Shown one piece after another: positions 57,211-64,000 of a stretch of DNA of 64,000 nt. A program made the position numbers and the translations under genes. The stretch lies in the NCBI GenBank assembly GCA_947646735.1, contig CANTFK010000139.1:18992-82991 (forward strand), given 5' to 3'. Each line of letters starts with the position of its first letter. The stretch's first letter is position 1. Source of the stretch: Peronospora farinosa (Eukaryota > Oomycota > Peronosporomycetes > Peronosporales > Peronosporaceae). Under the pieces are notes generated by a model. It had not been told where the DNA came from. It ran no database searches and saw only the letters and a list, made by a program, of their open reading frames with translations.

Positions 57211-58756
57211 GACGCCGGCCTTATATCGATGATATTTCGGTGACCTCTAGATCATGGAGTAACCTATGCTTAAAAGTGGAAATACTATTGGAGGTTTGTG
57301 ATAAGTGGAATTTATCGATCAGCGCGATCAAAAGTTCATGGGGATGTAAAAAGTTGATTAAATTGGGCATCGAGTATCCGCGGAGGGTTGGAGTCCCATC
57401 CTAAGGATCTCCAGTCATTAGTGGACCTACCGCTGCCCACCACCCTAAAAGCCATGCAGTCGTTTCTTGGGAGTCTCAATTACTATAGCCGGTCCTAGAA
57501 GACTACGCGATCTATGCGTCAATATTGTACGATCTAAGGAAGTGGATTATCACGTATTACGACGCGGGATGAACGGGACTGAGGACACCCAGAGGAGTGG
57601 CCAGGAGGAAGACCGATGGACTTGGATGCAGGTGTCCTTTGCGATATTGAAGAATAAGATCGCCACCGCACCAATCCTCCGCCATTTTGATTTTGGCCAA
57701 GAACCGGTCACATCGTTTATGCCAGTGAGTGGGCCATCTCGGCATCCCTGGTGCAAGAGTATGAGGGGGTGCATATGCCGGTAACTTTCACGAGTCGGAC
57801 TTTGAAGCCAAGCCAAACGAGATCAACTATGGGCTAGTGGACAAAGAAGTGTTGGCGCATTGCGAATACTAGACCTTTGCTACACGTCGCTGGTCACCCG
57901 ACCTATCAAGGTCTTGACCCGACACTCAACACTGGCGTGGTTAGTCCGGTCACCGGGTCTACAAGGTCGCCTTGGAAACTGGGCTGCGCTCCTGTCCCAA
58001 TGGACGTTAGAAGTGGTCAAGTGTAAGCGCGGCGAAGAAAAAATACTGGGAGCGTTAGCGGCAAGCATTACGCCTCGCGAAAATGTGGACTCTATTCTAT
58101 CTTCAATCGCCCCCAAGAAATACCCGCGCCAAGCTATCACGGTGGTTCCCCCTACAGTCGAACCCGAGGAGGTCTTGTACGTAGTCAGTTTCAATGGGTC
58201 TGCACGAGTTAAATACGGAGGCGGATCCTGCAGTGCTATTGTATGGCAACTTCTAGGGTAGATCGTGATTGTGGCAGCGTCAAGATATTTAACGGAGGCA
58301 ACGGTAAACGAAGCAGAGTATGAAGGCCTCTTGTTATGTTTTAGCCTACTGGAGAAATTGGATCGTCGACATCTGGTAGTGTGCGGCGACTCCAATCTGG
58401 TTATCCGACAGATGCAAGGGAAAATTGAATGCAAGTCACCAGGTCTCACGACACGAAGGTCGAAGGCCCTGGACCGGCTCCTTTCCTGGCCAGCCCACGA
58501 GTTTCTACACATGAAGCACAAATGGAACCAGAGTTCGGACCGTCTTGCTAACGCGGCCCTGCGTCAACAACAAGGTGTCGATAAAGTACCCGAGGAAGAG
58601 TGGAAAGACCTCGTAGAGATTAATCGTCTGCCTGAACTCTTGGTACCCAAGAACCCAAGCCTAGCACTGCGAACTACTGCTTTCACAAGGTCTCGGGCTC
58701 TGTACAGGATGCCGACAGAGGTTTGCAAGAAGAGGTGGTTTAATGGATACGGATAG
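57211..58756 (+). pseudogene. RT end and two RNase H domains, diverged element
   Basis: PYIDDISVTSRSW gives the RT catalytic motif just after a stop. The first RNase H is scrambled by frame changes (57467-57860). The block at 57860-58261 reads LTRHSTLAWLVRSPGLQGRLGNWAALLSQWTLE and then SFNGSA. The second RNase H at 58265-58756 retains NEAEYEGLLLCFSLLE, CGDSNLVIRQMQG and NQSSDRLANAALR. Confidence 0.82.
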
Positions 58757-58889
58757 AGCGAATTTCGGTTGCCCAAGATGAAGAAATGTGGATACGCGAT
58801 TTAAAGATTTAATAACGGGGTGAGTGGAGCAGTTAACCAGCAGAAGTGGAGTTAATGTGTGGAAAGATCGAGATGAATTACGCTCTGGA

Positions 58890-59613
58890 TGATGATGGAC
58901 TTCTTTTGTATTGCCCTTGTCAGGGGACAGCCGACGAGGATCGCGATGGAATGATCCGGCTATTATACTCGAAAGCCTACAACAATATTTCCTACACCAT
59001 AATCACACGAGTCTAGAAGGAGGAAGGACACTAGGGAATCGGCCGTGCGTACCAGCGGATATGAAAACATTATTATTGGAAAGGCTTATTTCGAAGTGTA
59101 CAACGCTTCGTTGGTACTTGTGTCGACTGTGAGACCGAAAAAGGTGGACCCACCTTACGAGGGAAGACCCCAGTAAATGTTCGGGCAACCTACCCATTCC
59201 AGGTTATCGTGATGGATCATATCCCATCGTTGCCCAAGTCGTTCAAGGGAAACACGGAGCTGTTGATATGGGTGGACCTGTTTACTGGGTATGTAATTGC
59301 TAAGGCCAGCTCGTCGAGGTCGGCCCAAAACATGGCAGAAGGGTATGAAGATTGTGTATTTCGAAGGTTTGGAGCCAGTGAGACGATCCGAAACGACAGG
59401 GAACCAAGTTTCATGTCAGATTTCTTTCGCTCCTTCAACCACATAATTGGACAGAAGCAGCGGGCCGCTATGACCAACCGGCCGCAGACCAATGGAACAG
59501 CGGAAAGGATGGTACAGATGATCACCCGACCTATCAAGATATATGTGTCGGAGGTGGACCAGAAAGTTTGGGATGCGTATAGGCTTACATTTGCGTTGAA
59601 CACGGCACAGTAA
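58890..59613 (+). pseudogene. Integrase of the diverged element
   Basis: A decayed H2C2 region is followed by the core: VIVMDHIPSLPKSFKGN (first Asp), RNDREPSFMSDFF (second Asp) and NRPQTNGTAERMVQ (Glu). The DDE triad is therefore visible. The frame continues to VWDAYRLTFALNTAQ, then a stop. No equivalent exists in either copy of the composite. Confidence 0.88.
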
Positions 59614-59670
59614 CGGGTCCGAAAGGAGACTTCGTTCTATCTAGCGCACGGTTGGGACGCACGAAGCACG

Positions 59671-60300
59671 TTGGAGGCCACTATACCGCTGTGTAGTACC
59701 AGACGGCGTGACTGTGATCCCCGCCGGTGGAGATATAGCGTGCAGCGTCAGTATCGTCGGGCAAGAGAACAAGTCCACGAATTATTTCGATCAGCGATGG
59801 AAGGTCGAGCCCAGATCCACAATAAAGATGTGGTTGATAGCAAAATTAAGGCAGAATCCCAAGTGTGGTTGTACCTAGACCGACTCAAGGAAGGCTATGC
59901 CCAAAAATTGGCCCACCTATGGCATGGTCCATCAAGAGTACGGGAAATGGTGGGTGATCATGCAGCTTAACTGGATATCAGTGGAACAGACTACCGTATA
60001 TACCCGTTGGTACACGTTTCAAAATTGAAGCTGGTCCGGCAATACCCGGATAGACCGAATACGGTGTTGGCGGTGGACGAAACAGATCGGGTGGATTTTG
60101 ACGAAGCCCTGTTACCAGAGGATAGTTGCGATGTAGAATTGGAAGACAATGAGTATGAAGTGGAGATGATTCTTGACAAGCGCATGGGAAGGAAAACTCG
60201 GTATGGTCGTATCCAGTGTAAATATCTGTTGCAGTGGAAAGGATACCCCGACCCGTAGTGGGTAGACGAGGTGGACCTCAGTTGCGGTGTACCACATGAG
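59671..60300 (+). pseudogene. Integrase C-terminus and chromodomain, diverged element
   Basis: A C-terminal integrase region (VWLYLDRLKEGYAQKLAHLWHGPSRVREM) is followed by VHVSKLKLVRQYPDRP and a chromodomain: EVEMILDKRMGRKTRYG and CKYLLQWKGYPDP. A TAG replaces the residue after DP. Chromodomains can steer Gypsy integration to histone marks. Confidence 0.85.
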
Positions 60301-60409
60301 GACTAGAACGCAGGCAAGTCACTCGGAATCGTTTTAAGATAATGCAGAGTCATGAGGAGTATAGAGGAGAGTTCATCTTGGGAAGGCCAAGATGATGCAA
60401 GAAGGGGGT

Positions 60410-62069
60410 TGTAATTGTTGTATACACAGAAATCGGTCAAGTTATATATTAGATAAGTGGAGCGGAACAAAAAAGTGAAGTATCGCTTACCTGCAGAGGA
60501 CTCCGAGGGCCCCATCTAAGACATGACTTGAAAAAGAAATATCTGGAGTTTACTATAGAGCATGAGATGAAATGGGATTATCGGCTTACGACGGATACGT
60601 AAAAAATTATTTACGAATGTCAGGTGCTGAGTCGTTAAAAATAGAATTGAAAAAAGTCACTGGCAAATTAAGGGTTTGTGAGTAGATAACAACTACTGGT
60701 CGTCAGACACTTGGGCACCTACTGATACGCTAAGGAGACAAGACAAGGATGCACGGGGTCTTGCCGCAGTTCGGAAGACCAACGCGCAGGAGACAGCTTA
60801 GAGAAGTGCCAGGAGAATCGGGGCTCCGAGGACATCGTAATAAAGAGCACAGAAATCCAGGTCACTCCCTCGAGGGAATAACTATGATTGCGTCTCGCAA
60901 GGTCCCAAGGTTCAGCCCAGGGTCAGCAGGGACAGGGGTACGAGTTACTGAGGACAGGGTTTACAGTCAGCACAGACAGGGGTACCAGTCACCGGGGACA
61001 ATGGTACCAAAGGTTCAGGGTCATGAAATCACTTGGAGAAGTGCCAGGTTGCTCTACAGTGCAGAGCCGGCACAAGTCCAAGAGCCCGAAGGTCCAGTGC
61101 CTCGAGGGTAGTCCACGTTCCCAAGGTAGACCAGGACTCAAGGTGAGCCATGATCCAAGGTAGACCACAACCCAAGGTGGACCAGGATGACCCAAGGTTA
61201 ACCCGGCACCCCATTAGAACCCAAGTTTGACCCGGCACCTCAGGTGGACTAGGGTGACCCAAGGTGACCCGGTATCCCAGGTGACCGGATGACTCAATGT
61301 CACACGTACCCCAGGTGACCCAAAGTGACCCGGTATTCCAGGTGACCAGGTGACCCAAGGTTATAGAAGATACAAGGCTTCCCTAAAGTGCAGAGCCGAT
61401 ACAAGTCCCATGTCCTAAAAGAGCCGCTTGTTCTTTCACAAGTTGACACGTGGTGCCATCCAGAGCGAAGGGTTAGGGTTGGGGAAAAAGCATACAGAGA
61501 ATAAGATAAATAAACACACTCGAATTTGCATTACACGTGGCAGCTTTAAGCGCCCCTTCCAAGCTTCTCCATCGCCTCACCTATTCCGGGCGGGATACCC
61601 TTTGGCCCACCGACGTCAGCAGGTGTTAGACGGCTTAAGCTACGCAAGTTGAACCTCAGGATAGTTGGCCTGAGGTGTCAAGTAAGTGTCAACACTCTAC
61701 GATCCGCTACAGGAAGCGGTTTCCCTACGGGGAACAAGAAATGGAGTCGAAAGACCAAGAAACCGTTAGCCAGCGAAGGGGTACATAGTACCAGGTGAAC
61801 TGCTCTCGACCCAGTCAATTAAGCCAAGGAACCCTCGGTCCCGAGTGAAATATATTCACTTGTGGGCCCCCATGTCCCTTTATACAAGGACCAAGTCTAT
61901 CAGTCTTCTGCGTCTAACGAGGAGCAAGACCAGCCAAGCCGACGGGTACACAAGGTGAGACCCAAGGTTGACGCGACACGATATCGGGGTACCCCCTCCG
62001 TAAGTCGGCAGTCCGGCGCTGTGTGTGTTTGTGGTTCTCTCACGTCGTTTGAGAATCCACTCCACCACA
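60410..62069 (+). repeat. Probable 3' LTR of the diverged element
   Basis: A purine tract (AAGAAGGGGG) precedes TGTAATTG at 60410 and the end is CCACCACA at 62069. Only the terminal part (GACGGGTACACAAGGTGAG and GGGGTACCCCCTCCGT) is clearly shared with the composite LTR. The left boundary is tentative because there is no second LTR to compare. Confidence 0.55.
61140..61370. repeat. GGTGACCC-rich degenerate minisatellite
   Basis: Units such as CAAGGTGACCCGGTATCCCA recur with variation, in the 3' LTR region of the diverged element. Period is irregular. Confidence 0.65.
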
Positions 62070-64000
62070 CTGTCAAATCGAACTTAGATCGCAAAATCCT
62101 AAGCGAGTGATTCCTTCAATGCGGAAATCATCGAGGACCCGATCAAAATTTCACTCGCGAAGTTGACGAAATCAACACGCGATAACACCAAGCGTTACGC
62201 GCTTGACGGGCCGTTGCTGACGTCACGATGGACGTCTTTGATTCACCGCGTGTCATCATCCCTACTGATGACGACCTTCGATCCCGATTGGTTCATAAAT
62301 TTCACGACAGCCCAGCTTGCGGACACCCTGGGTCGCGAAAAGACGTTTGCGGCTATTTCTCGCGTGTTTTATTGGGCGCAAATGTATAAGTACATCCAGA
62401 AATGGGTGCGCTCCTGTGAAACCTGTCAGCGTGTGAAGCCTGCGCCGTCTTCACAAGCTCCATTGCGCCCGCTTCCGATTGCTACGGAAGCCTGGCGCTC
62501 GGTCAGCATGGATTTTATCTTTGGACTTCCACCGGATGAACAGAAACGCACGGGCGTATTGGTTCTAGTGGATCGATTCAGAAAAATGGTGCATTTTGCT
62601 CCGGTCTCCGCCAACATTACGGCGGAGACGACAGCAAAGATCTTCATGATCTTATCTTCAGGCATCACGGCTTGCCACAATCTATTGTTTCGGACCGTGA
62701 CCCGCGTTTCACTTCGGCTTTCTGGGCCGAATTATTCCAGCTATTAGGCACGCGGTTGCTTATGTATACGGCGACCCATCCAGAGACGGAGGAGACACCT
62801 ATGAGCACTCTGTTCACACTATCCGTGTGAACAGAGTGCTCGAAGATGTCTTGCGCAGTTATGCAACATCGTTCTCGTCATGGAGTTCGTTCTTCCACTT
62901 GCAGAGTTTGCAATCAACAATGCAGTCCATGCGTCAGCCGAGTTGAAGACTTTTATCGTGAACAACGCAAGGCATCCTCGCGTTCCGGCGCTACTTGCAC
63001 TTTCAGCTTCAGAGCACCCAGTCTCAAAGATTGGTGGGGGGAGTATCTACCGATGAAATTGCGTCAAAACTATTAATGATTGATTACGATGACGATAAGG
63101 TTGCTGCCGATGCAACTAATGCTGGTAATTTTGTGTCCAACGGCATATCGACTCTGTCGCGATGCATTCCATCGCGTTTCCCGTTGCTAATTTTTGCTAT
63201 TAAAGAGGATATGTCGCCTGTAAGTTCGGCTGCAGAAACCGAATTTCTGCTATTAAGAAAAGGAATCACGCGTTTTGTGCGTGATGCATTACAAGAGGCA
63301 GGCGAAAAGCAAAAGGAGAATGCAGACAGAAGAGGTCGAAAGAATATGTTAACATTTCGAGAAGGTGATAGATATCAACTAGTGGAATACCTCAGTGACG
63401 AATTTTGGCGCTAACAAGTTAGCGCCAAGATATATTGGCCTATTTCGGGTTGTTAAGGTGCATGGTGACGCTTACACGCTAGACATACCTACATCTATGC
63501 GTTTGCACCCGACGTTCTATGTCGGGTGCCTCAAGGCTTACCTACCGGCGGATCTCCCTTCGAATATATCCCGCTCTTCTGTGCCGACTCAAAATCCGAC
63601 ATCGCCTTGACGACGACGCTGACGACGACTGACACCAAGCCCTGACCGAACGCGTGCAGACTCGTTCTGCTGGGGTCCTCCGAACGCAGTCGTCTCAAGT
63701 TGACGTAGGCGCTCAACCAGTACCAGCTGCTCACGTCGAGTCCGCTCAGCAGCCTCAGTCGCAGCAACCGCATGATCGCGAACACTCGCCACCATCCAGC
63801 GAGGTTCAAGTAAAGCGTTCTTCGACTTTTCGGCTTCAGCGTGAAGAAGACGAAGCTCGTTATTCGACTGTACAGGCATCCGATTGCGAGAATAGGCGCT
63901 CATCGCCAGAGATATTCCGTCGGTGATGCTCCTCCGCCCTTAATTGATGCATCGGGTCCGCGACGCTGGATTGTCGACCGAATTGTCGATCACGAGGATC
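62070..64000 (+). pseudogene. Third Gypsy element: integrase and chromodomain start, broken
   Basis: From about 62160 the plus strand reads an H2C2 zinc region (CETCQRVKPAPSSQAPLRPLP), the core VSMDFIFGLPPD, VLVLVDRFRKMVHFAPVS, then frame changes around 62680-62900. A later block is NKLAPRYIGLFRVVKV, DAYTLDIPTSMRLHPTFYVG and LKAYLP. The last bases read RRWIVDRIVDHED, the start of a chromodomain that runs off the window. The catalytic-Glu region is disrupted by a 17-bp inverted repeat. It has no visible 5' part. Confidence 0.87.
62803..62841. repeat. Perfect 17-bp inverted repeat with 5-bp loop
   Basis: GAGCACTCTGTTCACAC (62803-62819), loop TATCC, then GTGTGAACAGAGTGCTC (62825-62841). The right arm is coding (VNRVLE) of the integrase; the left arm replaces the expected sequence just before it. 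Confidence 0.9.

Larger units (their letters stand above)
54276..62069 (+). mobile_element. Diverged relative of the composite, 5'-truncated, plus strand
   Basis: Its gag, protease, RT and both RNase H domains are homologous to the composite but clearly diverged. It begins inside gag (RQYYHAERE, as in the composite's RQYYHAKKR), so 5' LTR and gag N-terminus are missing. Unlike the composite it goes on to an integrase and a chromodomain. Several stops and frame changes make it non-functional. Its LTR end (CACTCCACCACA at 62069) and the GGGGTACCCCCTCCGT stretch match the composite LTR end. Confidence 0.88.

Noticed and set aside
1..64000. tRNA, rRNA or CRISPR arrays
   Set aside because: I saw no tRNA-like cloverleaf, rRNA or spaced direct repeats of CRISPR type; the only arrays are minisatellites. 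A tRNA scan would be needed to exclude a missed tRNA.

Overview
This window looks like nuclear DNA of an oomycete, most likely from the Peronosporales (Phytophthora or downy-mildew group). The reasons are dense eukaryotic genes with short introns (46-103 bp) that mostly use GTRNGT-like donors, tightly packed divergent and convergent gene pairs, and Copia and Ty3/Gypsy retroelement families of the kind found in these genomes. The species cannot be read from the sequence.

Layout. Positions 1-1129 hold a decayed Copia gag interrupted by the end of an LTR. Positions 1705-34060 are a compact gene block of 16 genes: calnexin, proteasome subunit beta-7/PSMB4, a ZCCHC10-like zinc-knuckle protein, a MATE exporter, bacterial-type tyrosyl-tRNA synthetase, a p24/TMED cargo receptor, a small four-helix membrane protein, CAF-1 p60 (CHAF1B), a sphingomyelin-synthase-like PAP2 enzyme, a membrane-anchored GNAT acetyltransferase, COX19, a seven-helix membrane protein, an ABCC-type transporter, a PD-(D/E)XK nuclease, UPF3, a kinesin-14 motor and the PRC2 subunit EED. 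Exon structures were resolved by hand; splice phases and total lengths close correctly for each. UPF3 has an uncertain 3' end.

From 34.2 kb to the end the window is nested retrotransposons. An old Ty3/Gypsy copy, already deleted so that its gag zinc knuckle abuts its integrase, was hit by a composite element at 35187-54175. The composite is LTR-internal-LTR-internal-LTR on the minus strand with one 4-bp target duplication (GTCT). To its right lies a 5'-truncated, diverged relative on the plus strand (about 54276-62069) that still has integrase and chromodomain remnants. A third Gypsy fragment runs off the window end. A reversed piece of the composite's LTR is also the first 84 bases of the window.

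The most interesting signals are: (1) an apparent -1 ribosomal frameshift cassette at the gag/protease junction (GTTAAAC directly before the gag stop, then a hairpin), kept in both tandem copies and, with one base change, in the diverged relative; (2) the tandem composite itself, which lacks integrase; (3) an ABCC transporter with a degenerate signature in NBD1 and a catalytically blank NBD2; (4) four phased TTACGTAA palindromes between CAF-1 p60 and the PAP2 gene.
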